Shown: piece by piece, positions 1-9,350 of the stretch
How the letters are laid out: the number at the start of each line of letters is the position of its first letter
How positions within the stretch are numbered: the first letter of the stretch is position 1
DNA from: an uncultured Chloroflexota bacterium
Lineage (GTDB): Bacteria > Chloroflexota > Anaerolineae > Aggregatilineales > Phototrophicaceae
Direction of reading: 5' to 3'
Length of the DNA stretch: 64,000 nucleotides
Assembly (NCBI GenBank): GCA_937974245.1
Contig: CALJKV010000094.1
Coordinates: 1 to 64,000, forward strand
The notes under the pieces: model-generated
Told to the model about the DNA's origin: nothing
Seen by the model: the letters and a program-made list of their open reading frames with translations, nothing else
Databases searched by the model: none
Program-made: the position numbers and the translations under genes

Positions 1-203
1 TGCGCCGTTTAGTACGACTTCAGGCAGCAAATTGACTTTTCAAATGGCTTCTGAGCTACTTCGATCCTTTCTATATCGCAATATTTGGTGCATTATTCAA
101 TGCAATGAATCAATGAGTTTTTACGCCTTCAAGTCAGTATCAATAAGAATTGGGATATTTTTGTAAAGATTCTCATTTACTGCACAAATGTTAAGAAGAT
201 ACT
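1..203. other. AT-rich leader before the TIR gene; no gene seen
   Basis: This stretch at the window edge is AT-rich. One plus-strand frame is open from base 2 to a TAA near 166, but its product resembles nothing I recognise and it could only be the tail of a gene cut by the window. It probably holds the promoter of the TIR gene. I could not assign clear -35 and -10 boxes. Confidence 0.4.
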
Positions 204-1754
204 ATGCGCATTTTCGTCTGCTATGCACGGGTTGACAAACCCACCTGTATCCAAGTTGTCGAACTGTTGGATGCCCATGAGATTTGGTACGATCAACGGT
301 TAACTGCTGGGCAAAAATGGTGGAAAGAAATCCAGTATCGCCTGGAATGGTGTGAGGGACTCATCTACCTGATTTCCCCTGATTCGTTGGAGTCCGAATA
401 CTGCCGCCGCGAATTTGAAATCGCCCAGAGTCTGGACAAGCATATCTTCCCGGTACTCATCGAGCCGGATATTTCTCTTCCAGAAACCCTTTCACATATT
501 CAATACATTGATCTTAGCGAAGGCTTGGGGGCTGGAACAGCGCAAGATCTGCTGCAAGCCTTGCACGTTGCCGAGAAGGATATATGGCGGCAGCCTGCTG
601 CACAGCCATACACGCCAGACCCGATAATTCCGCCGGACGCCCACGAAGATGAGACAATCAACCAGCTTATCAGTGAAGCGGCACAGGCCATGGAAAAAGG
701 CGAGTATGAAAGCGCTATCAGGCTTATGAACCGCGTGCTGAGTCGGAGCAGCCGCCCACGCTTCATTGATGTGGAAAAGTTGGCCGCCGAAGCCAGAACT
801 GCGCTTGAGCGCCAGCGTATGCACCACCAAATGGAACGCGAATATACTCAGATAGCTGAACTGGTACGCCTGCCCGCCACACGCCGAGTCGGACTAGATG
901 CCTTTGATGCGTTTCGAAGCAACTACCCAGATTACGACCCGGAAAACCTGACTGCAACAAGGGACGATCCGACTCCCCCTGTGAATGGCCGAAATCTACT
1001 GGCGACTGTCCGGGAAAAGACTCAGCGTATTCCGTTAATGGAATGGTGCGAGATACCGGCGGGAAAAGTGCGTGTTGCCGGTTCCGAGGGCAGAGAAACC
1101 AAGCAAGTGGCCTCGTTCCTGATGGCGCGTTACCCTATCACCAATGTGCAGTATCAAGCCTTCTTAAAGGTTGCCAACGGCTACGCAAACCCGCGCTGGT
1201 GGGATTATTCCGACGATGCACGCTGGTGGCGTGCCCACAATCCAAAGCCGCGCCCCGGCAAATATATGGGACATGACCGCCCACGTGAAACTGTGACCTG
1301 GTACGAAGCGCGAGCTTTTTGCTTATGGTTAAGCGACTTCCTGAAGCTCGATATTAGCCTGCCATCACTGCAACAGCGGCAGCGAGCCATTATGGGTGAA
1401 GATGAACGAGTGTTCCCCTGGGGAAACACATTTGACCAGTCCCGCTGCAACACCCGCGAAAACGGTCTTCTTATGACCACCGTCGTAAACCGTTACCCGG
1501 AGGGTGTGAGCCCCTATGGGGTATATGACCTGGCCGGGAACGTATGGGAGTGGTGTTCAGACAGTGTGGTTGAAGAAGAACCCCAGCAGGATGAAAGCGA
1601 CGACAACATCTCGGTGCAGAAGGCGCTGGTACACGGCGGCGCGTTCGTGAGCCTGTATAACCGCTGCCACGTGGCAACCTATTATCCGCTGCCCTTGAAT
1701 ACGGCTTTTGCATCTATTGGTTTTCGGATTATCTGTAACGGATTACCTAAATGA
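204..1754 (+). CDS. TIR domain fused to formylglycine-generating-enzyme-like (SUMF1) domain
   Basis: A 516-residue protein. Residues 1-120 look like a TIR domain: MRIFVCYAR start, then SEYCRREFEIA, where Glu70 sits at the position of the catalytic Glu of NAD-cleaving TIRs. A helical linker follows (about 145-260). From about 275 to the end is an FGE/sulfatase-modifying-factor fold, with FPWGN, GVYDLAGNVWEW, HGGAF and a final GFRI motif. Family knowledge: TIR domains in bacterial immunity often degrade NAD, and FGE-like folds (C-type-lectin type) serve as binding modules, including in diversity-generating retroelement targets. The usual FGE catalytic cysteine pair is not evident, so binding is more likely than enzymatic formylglycine formation (inference). 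Start is ATG 204 with a weak AAGAAG upstream. Confidence 0.85.
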   Translation: MRIFVCYARVDKPTCIQVVELLDAHEIWYDQRLTAGQKWWKEIQYRLEWCEGLIYLISPDSLESEYCRREFEIAQSLDKHIFPVLIEPDISLPETLSHIQYIDLSEGLGAGTAQDLLQALHVAEKDIWRQPAAQPYTPDPIIPPDAHEDETINQLISEAAQAMEKGEYESAIRLMNRVLSRSSRPRFIDVEKLAAEARTALERQRMHHQMEREYTQIAELVRLPATRRVGLDAFDAFRSNYPDYDPENLTATRDDPTPPVNGRNLLATVREKTQRIPLMEWCEIPAGKVRVAGSEGRETKQVASFLMARYPITNVQYQAFLKVANGYANPRWWDYSDDARWWRAHNPKPRPGKYMGHDRPRETVTWYEARAFCLWLSDFLKLDISLPSLQQRQRAIMGEDERVFPWGNTFDQSRCNTRENGLLMTTVVNRYPEGVSPYGVYDLAGNVWEWCSDSVVEEEPQQDESDDNISVQKALVHGGAFVSLYNRCHVATYYPLPLNTAFASIGFRIICNGLPK

Positions 1755-1879
1755 TTAACTGAGCTAATTCATGAAATGGGTTTGTCTCCCACAAATGGCT
1801 TATGCCAGAGTACCCGATTCCGGTTTCGTAAAAGTGCGAGTACACTAGCTTTTGAGGTTTTTAGGAGGGAGTAAATACC

Positions 1880-2392
1880 ATGTCAGATAAGAATCAGGAT
1901 GAACCATCAGGCGGCGGCATGAAAATTGACATTGGGCAGGTTTCCGCAGCGGGGCATGTGGTCATCTCCGGGCGCGATGCTTTTGTCACCGGCTCAACAC
2001 GCGGCGATGGCAGCGAGAAACACGTCTTGACAATGGGCGGGGTAGAAGCCAGCGCGGAAGAAATCCAGGAACTGCGCACTCTGTTAAGTCAGATTGACCA
2101 GAAAATTGAGACGGCTAACCTGGAACCTGCAACTTATGATGCGGCCAAACACAATGCAGCAACCCTCAAGGACCAATTAGCATCTCAATCCCGACCCAAT
2201 GAGCATTTATTGGTACAGGCTACCGAGGCACTGCTCGAGTATGGGCCTGACATTGCCGGCGCAGTCGTCGCCGCTTTTACAATACCCCTGGCCGGAAAAA
2301 TCACCGCCTATGCTGGCAAACGTGCCCTGCAGCTTTATCGTCGGCTTCGCGCATCACTGCAGACACCACCTAGTGAACTTAGCGGAGCGTAA
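1880..2392 (+). CDS. Small GRD-motif protein with C-terminal hydrophobic helix, conflict-system associated
   Basis: A 170-residue protein of no family I can name. An N-terminal polar tail leads into a short beta-like segment, VVISGRDAF (27-35), closely matching VIIAGRDVY in the NACHT protein of this locus. A helical central part follows (about 55-115). Around residues 125-150 lies a hydrophobic stretch, GAVVAAFTIPLAG, that could insert in a membrane or form a helical bundle. The end is basic. The start at 1880 has a strong AGGAGGG 10 bases upstream. It ends 3 bases before the response regulator, so the two are very probably co-transcribed. Its role is unknown; a partner or adaptor of the NACHT or TIR protein is an inference from the shared motif. 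Confidence 0.7.
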   Translation: MSDKNQDEPSGGGMKIDIGQVSAAGHVVISGRDAFVTGSTRGDGSEKHVLTMGGVEASAEEIQELRTLLSQIDQKIETANLEPATYDAAKHNAATLKDQLASQSRPNEHLLVQATEALLEYGPDIAGAVVAAFTIPLAGKITAYAGKRALQLYRRLRASLQTPPSELSGA

Positions 2393-2395
2393 AGT

Positions 2396-2797
2396 ATGAG
2401 TAGTTGGCTGTTAGTTGAAGATGAACCAGATCTGTACGATATTCTGATGCATCTCTATGAAATGTACACGACAGAAGTCATTGCTTATACCACCGGTGAG
2501 GATGTCCTGTCCTGGCTAGATAGGATTTCCTTGACTGACAACATACAGCGCAATAATCTGCCAATCTTTGGTCTGATAGATATTCGTCTTCCAGGCGAAA
2601 TTGACGGTATTGAATTAGCGCGGCGTTTGCGCCTGCATCCGCTTCTGAAGCACATGCCCATCGTGCTGATGACAGCTTATCGCCTATCCAGCAAACAGGA
2701 AAGGGAGGCTATGAAATATAGCGGCGCTAACCGCCTGGTTTATAAGCCGCTGCCATCATTCAAGAAGATGTGGCAGATGTTTAGCGAGTTGACTTAA
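2396..2797 (+). CDS. Stand-alone response regulator receiver (CheY-like)
   Basis: A single receiver domain of 133 residues with no output domain. The acidic cluster E8-D9-E10, phospho-acceptor D62 in the IDIRLPGE segment, T93 (LMTAY) and K117 (YKPLP) are all present, so it should be phosphorylatable. No histidine kinase gene is in the window. It starts 3 bases after the small GRD-motif gene, and its 3' end overlaps the convergent NACHT gene by 17 bases. It may give phosphorylation input to the neighbouring conflict proteins, but that is inference from position only. Confidence 0.9.
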   Translation: MSSWLLVEDEPDLYDILMHLYEMYTTEVIAYTTGEDVLSWLDRISLTDNIQRNNLPIFGLIDIRLPGEIDGIELARRLRLHPLLKHMPIVLMTAYRLSSKQEREAMKYSGANRLVYKPLPSFKKMWQMFSELT

Positions 2798-5156
2798 GCA
2801 CCGCAGCGTCCCCAGTATCGGTGATAATTCGGCGCAGAATATACCCTAGCTGAGTATGTTCCGGCACATCCAGGCGATCATCTTTCAGGATGGCCTGGAT
2901 AGCCTCCCGCAGTTGATCCTGGATTCCATGATGGGAGCGCAGTCGGGTACGCATTTGGTTATCGGACCAGACTGCGGCGGCAATGACGATACGGTAGATA
3001 TCTCCTTCATCATATCGGTTGCCCATCACTGTCTTATCATAGGGCTTCATATCCGGCAGCAGCGTTTCCAGATAAGTCCACAGCCGATCTTGCCCGCGAT
3101 CATTGCCGAGGATTGAGCCACAAAACAGAGCAACTTCGCGCCAACGATACGGGTCTTTGCTGAGAAGTGCTTGGATATTCTCCGGAAATTCCCAGGTTTC
3201 CCCGGTGGGATTCATGTCACTCGGCATAGTGATTTCATCATATTGCTCAATCAATGCACAGGCCGCCAGATACTCCCGGATACTGAGGTGCAAAAACTGG
3301 TAGCTGTCTTTACTATCCGCCACCAGAATTCCATTACGAGTCGCCAGATATTCCAGGACATCGCCGACGTCTGCACCGAGTAGGTGATCCGATCCATCGC
3401 CCTTCACTAACTGCTCGATCAACTCGGGGCGTCGGATGCTGGCTTCGGCATCTTTGTAACGCACGCGGTCGCGTTGAGCCTTGAATGCCGTCAGTTGCAG
3501 CATTTCCCCCACGCGCTGATAATTCAGTGCCTGTAATTTTACCGCCAGGGGATCATCATCGTCAGGTGGATTCCATCTGTGCAGTAAATTCACAGTTTTC
3601 TCGTACAGTTCGGCGCGGTTTCGTGGCAGATGGCGATTTTCTTCATGAATCAACACCATCAGAGCAAGCAGCAGCGGTTGCCGCGCCAGCGACCAGAGAT
3701 TGACGTTTGATTTGAACGTCTGGATCAGGTTAATCGCGCTCTTCTTAGCGTTGTTATGGGCCACCTCCTGCCCGCCCAGGACATACGGTCGGTTATCTGC
3801 GGTGCTGGAGTACCAATTGCGAATATACTGGCTAACTTGATCCCAGGTATAGGGCGCCAATTCCGCTGTCATGAAGCGATCTGAGAGCCGCCATGATGGA
3901 TTATGGCGATATGCCGCGCTGCGGCACGTTACCAGGATACGGCAATGGGGAAAAGTATCGGCGAAGTGTTCGATCACTTTTTTCGCTTTGCGCCGGTCTT
4001 TCAAATCATAAATCTCATCCAGGCCATCCAGGATCAGGATCGCGCCATGAATATCATTTTCTCCGTTATGCCTGGGGGATCTGTTGAAGTAAGCAGCTAG
4101 GTGGCTACCAAAGCTAGGCAGGCGCTTTTTGAGATACCCAATTAGGTTGGACTGACTGGCGTCTTTCAGTTTATCCGGGAAGTTCTCTCGATCGCTGGCG
4201 AAGTGCCGGAGACGGACATAAACCGGCAGCAGCGCACCGTGCTTCCAGGCAGTCCCCAGCAAATCCAGCCCGTGGATACCATCCTGCTGTTCAGAAGCCG
4301 GGTCACAGGCATAGGCCAGACCAGTTGTTAAAAACCCGCATACGGTACTTTTGCCGGTGCCAGGCCCGCCGGTAATGACGAGATGAGCGGCATTGCTGGC
4401 ACTTTCAACAGTGGAGAGCCGTGAATTCAAAAGGTCTTGCTCCACCGCCCGCTGGCGCAACAGTGCCAACTCTTCGGCTCGGGTTGAATCTAGTGGAGCG
4501 ATATTCCATACATCTAGAGGTGTGTAAAGTTGATGCAGGCGGGTTTGCAGGTGGCGACTGGGGTCAGGAACAATGCTGCTGAAATCCAGGTAGTTCCACT
4601 GTGCCCTCAATTCACTCAGATAAGTCGTTAAGACGCGGTGTGGCTCGGTCGAGTCATACGTGTAAACATCCCGCCCAGCGATAATTACATTGTTCTCGCT
4701 GGTAATCTTCTCGGCGACCACGGTAAGACCTTGTGGGGATTCTCTCTGTTCAGGAAGCCGTCCCAGGAAATCAATAACAATATCAAACAGGGTTTCATGA
4801 GAGGCGGCGGCCAGTGCATTGTCCTGGAACAATAGCTTACGTAGATTCGACTGCTGTCTGACCCGATCATGATTATCGGCGCGCAAAACCAATTCGGTGA
4901 TTGTAAGCGGTTGGTAGGGCAAGACACGGGTGTGATCCCGCAGAATATCCACCAATGAACCGGCGACGCCGGCTTTTTCAAGGAAATTTACCAGCGCGAG
5001 TGTGTCTTCCACATTAATTGGAATAACTGGTAGTATAATGATCGCAGTAGCACGCTGGTAGGCATCGGCCAGCGCAAGTTCAGCAGCTTGTTGGAAAAGC
5101 GCTTGCCAATGCTCAACAACATACTTCTTCCACTGGTTCAGGTTATCAAATCGCAT
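2781..5156 (-). CDS. NACHT-type STAND NTPase with N-terminal effector-associated-like region
   Basis: A 791-residue protein. Residues 1-135 are helical and may be an effector-associated or adaptor domain. Residues 155-165 carry the VIIAGRDVY motif shared with the small upstream protein. The NTPase has Walker A GGPGTGKST (263-271) and Walker B LILDGLDE (374-381), typical of NACHT. Further conserved features are the ILVTCR sensor-like strand and the LARQPLLLALM segment. The C-terminus is helical (about 560-791) with no recognisable WD40, TPR or LRR repeats. STAND NTPases act as oligomerising sensors of invaders or stress, and effectors are often recruited in trans. No effector is fused here, so the TIR protein next door is a plausible partner (inference). 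ATG 5156 is the first start. Confidence 0.88.
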   Translation of the reverse strand: MRFDNLNQWKKYVVEHWQALFQQAAELALADAYQRATAIIILPVIPINVEDTLALVNFLEKAGVAGSLVDILRDHTRVLPYQPLTITELVLRADNHDRVRQQSNLRKLLFQDNALAAASHETLFDIVIDFLGRLPEQRESPQGLTVVAEKITSENNVIIAGRDVYTYDSTEPHRVLTTYLSELRAQWNYLDFSSIVPDPSRHLQTRLHQLYTPLDVWNIAPLDSTRAEELALLRQRAVEQDLLNSRLSTVESASNAAHLVITGGPGTGKSTVCGFLTTGLAYACDPASEQQDGIHGLDLLGTAWKHGALLPVYVRLRHFASDRENFPDKLKDASQSNLIGYLKKRLPSFGSHLAAYFNRSPRHNGENDIHGAILILDGLDEIYDLKDRRKAKKVIEHFADTFPHCRILVTCRSAAYRHNPSWRLSDRFMTAELAPYTWDQVSQYIRNWYSSTADNRPYVLGGQEVAHNNAKKSAINLIQTFKSNVNLWSLARQPLLLALMVLIHEENRHLPRNRAELYEKTVNLLHRWNPPDDDDPLAVKLQALNYQRVGEMLQLTAFKAQRDRVRYKDAEASIRRPELIEQLVKGDGSDHLLGADVGDVLEYLATRNGILVADSKDSYQFLHLSIREYLAACALIEQYDEITMPSDMNPTGETWEFPENIQALLSKDPYRWREVALFCGSILGNDRGQDRLWTYLETLLPDMKPYDKTVMGNRYDEGDIYRIVIAAAVWSDNQMRTRLRSHHGIQDQLREAIQAILKDDRLDVPEHTQLGYILRRIITDTGDAAVLKSTR

Positions 5157-5653
5157 AATTCTCTAACAAACGATTGTTTTATTTGTGAACGATTAGGTTG
5201 ATTGTATACCATCTACGCTACAACTCATACTAATGGATATGCCAGATAAGGTACTATTCAGGGCTTTAACTCCACTCAGCCTCGCTTCCTCTCTTGAATG
5301 GGAGGATTGGAGTAAAGATGGTTAGGAGTCTTTCTGAATTCCTCATGAATATACACAATTATACATCTTCCTCGCAATCTATACGCTTGACAATCCCTAA
5401 ATAAACCAGAAACAAACCAAGTCATCTACGATTTAAGAACAATTCATGTCATCGATTCTTGGAACGATCTGTTTCCGTTGGGCGGCCTGGTCAGCTTCAG
5501 AACTACGTGCAAAACTTCTTGTGCTGCCCTCATCTACCAGCAGACGCGGCCATGAGAACACATGGTGAAGACGGCCTAAATGTGGCTGACCCGTATCAGG
5601 ATATCCAAAATCAGCTGTCGTTGAGAAAGGAATGGGAATATCGAAGGGACATA
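5157..5653. other. Intergenic region between NACHT gene and sugar operon end
   Basis: About 500 bases without a supported gene. The part near 5157 should hold the NACHT promoter on the minus strand; a TATACAAT-like box reads on the minus strand near 5200-5210, but I see no good -35. A plus-strand open frame from 5459 runs into the 3' end of the glycosidase gene and has no ribosome site or recognisable product. I see no clear terminator hairpin. Confidence 0.5.
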
Positions 5654-8600
5654 TTACCGGGAATAAGCGTCAAGGATCTCGCGGGCAGTAGCGAGATCGC
5701 CGGTGACGATAGCGACAAAGGCTTGATCCAACCGGGCATTCGCTTCTACATCCTCTATGTGGTTACGGCGTGCCTGCAAGAGACGCATAGGTAGCTGCAG
5801 ATCATCTGTAGAGATCGTGAAGTCCGTATCCATTCCCTGGCGTGCTGCCTGGATGATTTCCAGATATTGATACCCAAACTCTTCGGTCGGTTCAATGGTC
5901 GTGCCTTCATCGTAGTCATTCCATGTGACCAACTGCACAATATTCGGATTGACCGCCAGCGCTAAGTCAAGTGTATTTCTCAGGGTTTGCCCGTCAAGGG
6001 CATCCAGGTAACCATAGCTGGAGCGCACACCCGCCTCGTCATAAATATCATGAAACCCTGGGAATGCGCTGCCGACAATGAAATCACGGCGTTGGGCGTT
6101 ACGGTAAAAGCGTTCGAGATAACTTTCGAGAACAGCCGGATTGAGTTCCACGCCGCCCGACATTTGCATCGGCGGCCAGGGATAGCCAGATAGCGCGGCG
6201 AATGATAAGTTCTGATCCAGGGTGATGAGCGCCGGGGTTGGGTCAATCTCCTCGAACATCGCTGTCCAGTCTGCCGGTTGGCGGAAGTACAGCGGACCAA
6301 ACACGAACACGAGAGGCTGTCCCTGATAGCTCACATAGGTATCGCTGCCAAACCAGTGTTCAGCCGCATAGTTCATATCTGCCTGCCCTTGCGCAAGAGC
6401 AGTTTCGGTATTCAAGTGACCGCCATTCACCATTGTCATAACGGTTCGATCTTCATAGCAAAGGGCAAAGCGCAGCCCAGCCCGAGTGACCGCTTCAAAC
6501 AATTTGCCAGTGGCCGCGTTTAATGCTGCATAATCGTTATAGTCCGCCGTGCCGTACCAGTCCACGATCACACCATCTATGCCGCTCAGTTTCATAAGCA
6601 GCACCTGGTATTCCAGCACCGCCTCATCCTGCGAATCATACGGGCCGGTGAGAGGCATATACTGAGAAGCGATTTGCGGACGGCCATTATCATCAGTCCG
6701 GGCCGGGTTAAAGTGATTCATCGTCCAATGCCAACCCCAATAGCCGCTGACACGGGGCGTTTGATACCAGGGCATAAAATGCGCCAGCAGCAGCGGGCGA
6801 GTCTCCTGTACTGTCATATCTTCTGCCTCGAAGGTAAAGATGACCGCCGTATCTACCGCGGCGGTCCCCGATTTGACTTGTATCACGCCAGGTCCCGTCT
6901 GTGTCCAGCCTGCGCCAGCTTCGTCTGTCGTGCGTCCCGGCAGTGCCTGCCCGTTGAGCAGGACACGCCCGATTGTGCGTTCTGGGCTGAAGAGACGGAT
7001 TTCGATGCTACGCTCCTCTAAAGCGCCGGTATAAGTCCCATTTGCCGCGTTGACCGTCAGGATCAGATTATCACCGTCGGCCTGATGTGTAATAATTGTT
7101 TCACGCACCGCGCCGGACTGATAGGCCATCGTTTCACCATCGTCTTCAATCAGTGTGAACGCACCATCTTCAACAGCGTGATAGACGTTCAATACCAGCG
7201 TATCATCAGTGCTGCCATCTTTGCGCTGCCCCATCAGATTGAGCGTTTGCTCATCAACTTTCATCAGGGGCAGTACCGCTCCATCTCGCACAAATAACGG
7301 TGCTTGCAGCAGCCCATCCACATCCGAAGGCACATCAATGGTTTCACCCGCGCTCCGGGTGTATACGCCGGTGCGAAAATTGAACCAACCGCCAACCGGT
7401 AGATACACGCCGGTGGTCTCCAGGTCATAATCGGTGAGAGTCGCCATCATCATCTGTGAACCGATCATCTTCTGGCTTCCCAGTGCCCGTACTACCGGGT
7501 CATCCTGGAAATAATAGACCAGCGGCGGGTATACAGCTTCTCCGCTGCGGTAAGCCTGATGCGCCAGTGTGTACAGATAGGGACTGATTTCGTAGCGCAG
7601 CTGTACATTTGCCCGGTTTCTAGCCACATCACCAACAAGTGAGGGCGCAGTGTGGTACTGGTTCTGTACGTTATACGCATGAGGACGCAATGGGACATCC
7701 AACAGGGCTGAGTTTGCTAACCACGCGGTATACATCGTTTCACTACCCAGCACAGGGTCAGCAGCGTGTCGGTAAAATCCGCCAACATCTGACCCAAAAT
7801 AGTCAATGCCACTGAGCGACATATGCATTTGCGCGTTCATCTGCTCAGCCAGACTGGTCATATTGGCGGCAATATCGCCCGACCAGGTTGCCACCCCGTA
7901 ACGTTGGCTTCCAGCAGTACCTGAGCGCGACAGGATAAATGGCCGTCGTTGCTCACCGTTGCGCTGGTAGCCATCCCAGATACTCTGTGACCAGAACAGG
8001 TTATACAGATTATGAACACTGGCCTGGCTGTGTAAGTCTAGTGCCGGGAGACCAAAATACCAGCCGCCCTCGCTGTAGTCTTCCGGTTCACCCAGGTCGG
8101 TCCAATGTGCAATAACCCCGGCATCAATCAGGTTCTGGCGGCGGTTGTCGTGCCACCATGCTGCCGCTGCCGGGTTCGTCCAGTCCACCATGCTGCCACT
8201 ACCCCACCAGGCACTCAGGTTGATCGGCGGACAATCTTCACACTGGCGCACCAGGGCACCCTGCGAAAGGACTTCGTCATAGCCCTGCGCGGTGGTGCTG
8301 ACATACGGCTCTTCAATCGCCATGATGCTGACACCCTGTTCCTGTCGTAGTTGGGCGATAAACCTTGCTGGGTCAGGGAAATGTCGCTCATCCCAGGAAA
8401 GCGCCCCCATCTGGCTCTCGTCGCCGATGCCACCGAACCATTGCAGGTCAAGCACCATGCCATCTAGCGGGAAGTCTGCCGTTCGCAGAGATTCCAATAC
8501 AGAAACGAGTTCGTCCCAATCCTCATAGCCATACTCCGACGCCCACAGACCGAACATCTGCCGGGGCGGCACGGGCGGTTTCCCGGTCAGTTCCATGTAG

Positions 8601-9328
8601 TCGGCACGCAGATTACGCAGATCGCCCCCAGTCATCATATACCAGCGCAGTGGCGCATTTTGGGTTTGCATCCTGAAGGTGCTACCATTAAATGCCCAAT
8701 ATTGCTGGTAGATGTGATCCATGAACAGGGCATAGTTCTGAGTCCCCGCGCCCAGAGCGTATATGATGGGGATTTGCAGCGCCGTGACGTTACCGCCATT
8801 GAAACGGAATAAACCGTTGCCATAGGCATTCGGCATAAGCACCCTGTCGCCAATCAGGTTGCCATCTGTCCCGCCCCGCCGCCTGAAATGTTCACCCAAT
8901 CCGTAAATGTCGGTTGTACGTTCTTTTGTGAAAGTTAGCCCGTTAAGGACAGCCTCATCATTTTGCTGCGGGCAGATCGTCGTAAGCATAACTCGACGAA
9001 TACGATCAGTCACAGTCACACATACGGTGGCAGTGTCCACCTGGAGTAGCATTTCCGTAGTGGCAATCTCGTTATCACCTGGAAATTCGACTGCTGACGG
9101 GCCGGTATAGTCTGTCCTGGCAACCATGGGCGATGTCCAGATAGGTGTCTCGTCGGGCGCGGTTGCGCTAAGTGCAAAGTGCGCCAGGTCATCATCGAGC
9201 AGTTCGACGGTGAGGTACAGCCCTGCGGCATTGAAGGTTGTCCGGTAAACACCCTGTTGTGCCTGCCCATTGATCGTTGCAGGCAGCAAACATACGAGCA
9301 GTAGCAATAAACATATCATAGACTTCAT
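5654..9328 (-). CDS. Secreted GH31 alpha-glycosidase fused to GH99/GH71-like domain
   Basis: A 1224-residue protein. The start at ATG 9328 begins a signal peptide (MKSMICLLLLL...NGQAQ); upstream in-frame codons lie inside the preceding gene and do not look like protein of this family. Residues about 25-840 are GH31: N-terminal beta domain, catalytic barrel with nucleophile D411 (WTDLGEP) and acid/base D485 (WSGD), then beta domains. From about 843 to 1190 there is a separate GH99/GH71-like barrel (LLAHFMPWYQ, DGVIVDWYG, QLVTWNDYDEGT). GH31 enzymes release alpha-linked glucose or xylose; GH99 and relatives act on alpha-mannan or glucan-type linkages. The combination suggests stepwise trimming of a branched glycan outside the cell (inference). 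It is the last gene of the ABC-importer operon. Confidence 0.88.
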   Translation of the reverse strand: MKSMICLLLLLVCLLPATINGQAQQGVYRTTFNAAGLYLTVELLDDDLAHFALSATAPDETPIWTSPMVARTDYTGPSAVEFPGDNEIATTEMLLQVDTATVCVTVTDRIRRVMLTTICPQQNDEAVLNGLTFTKERTTDIYGLGEHFRRRGGTDGNLIGDRVLMPNAYGNGLFRFNGGNVTALQIPIIYALGAGTQNYALFMDHIYQQYWAFNGSTFRMQTQNAPLRWYMMTGGDLRNLRADYMELTGKPPVPPRQMFGLWASEYGYEDWDELVSVLESLRTADFPLDGMVLDLQWFGGIGDESQMGALSWDERHFPDPARFIAQLRQEQGVSIMAIEEPYVSTTAQGYDEVLSQGALVRQCEDCPPINLSAWWGSGSMVDWTNPAAAAWWHDNRRQNLIDAGVIAHWTDLGEPEDYSEGGWYFGLPALDLHSQASVHNLYNLFWSQSIWDGYQRNGEQRRPFILSRSGTAGSQRYGVATWSGDIAANMTSLAEQMNAQMHMSLSGIDYFGSDVGGFYRHAADPVLGSETMYTAWLANSALLDVPLRPHAYNVQNQYHTAPSLVGDVARNRANVQLRYEISPYLYTLAHQAYRSGEAVYPPLVYYFQDDPVVRALGSQKMIGSQMMMATLTDYDLETTGVYLPVGGWFNFRTGVYTRSAGETIDVPSDVDGLLQAPLFVRDGAVLPLMKVDEQTLNLMGQRKDGSTDDTLVLNVYHAVEDGAFTLIEDDGETMAYQSGAVRETIITHQADGDNLILTVNAANGTYTGALEERSIEIRLFSPERTIGRVLLNGQALPGRTTDEAGAGWTQTGPGVIQVKSGTAAVDTAVIFTFEAEDMTVQETRPLLLAHFMPWYQTPRVSGYWGWHWTMNHFNPARTDDNGRPQIASQYMPLTGPYDSQDEAVLEYQVLLMKLSGIDGVIVDWYGTADYNDYAALNAATGKLFEAVTRAGLRFALCYEDRTVMTMVNGGHLNTETALAQGQADMNYAAEHWFGSDTYVSYQGQPLVFVFGPLYFRQPADWTAMFEEIDPTPALITLDQNLSFAALSGYPWPPMQMSGGVELNPAVLESYLERFYRNAQRRDFIVGSAFPGFHDIYDEAGVRSSYGYLDALDGQTLRNTLDLALAVNPNIVQLVTWNDYDEGTTIEPTEEFGYQYLEIIQAARQGMDTDFTISTDDLQLPMRLLQARRNHIEDVEANARLDQAFVAIVTGDLATAREILDAYSR

Positions 9329-9350
9329 ACTGTTATCCAAGCAACTTTGC

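Noticed and set aside
5675..5698. Palindrome GATCTCGC...GCGAGATC
   Set aside because: It lies inside coding sequence near the end of the glycosidase gene, lacks a T tract and is best explained by chance codon use.
5459..5794. Plus-strand open frame of 111 codons
   Set aside because: It runs antisense into the end of the GH31-GH99-like gene, has no ribosome site and no recognisable product.
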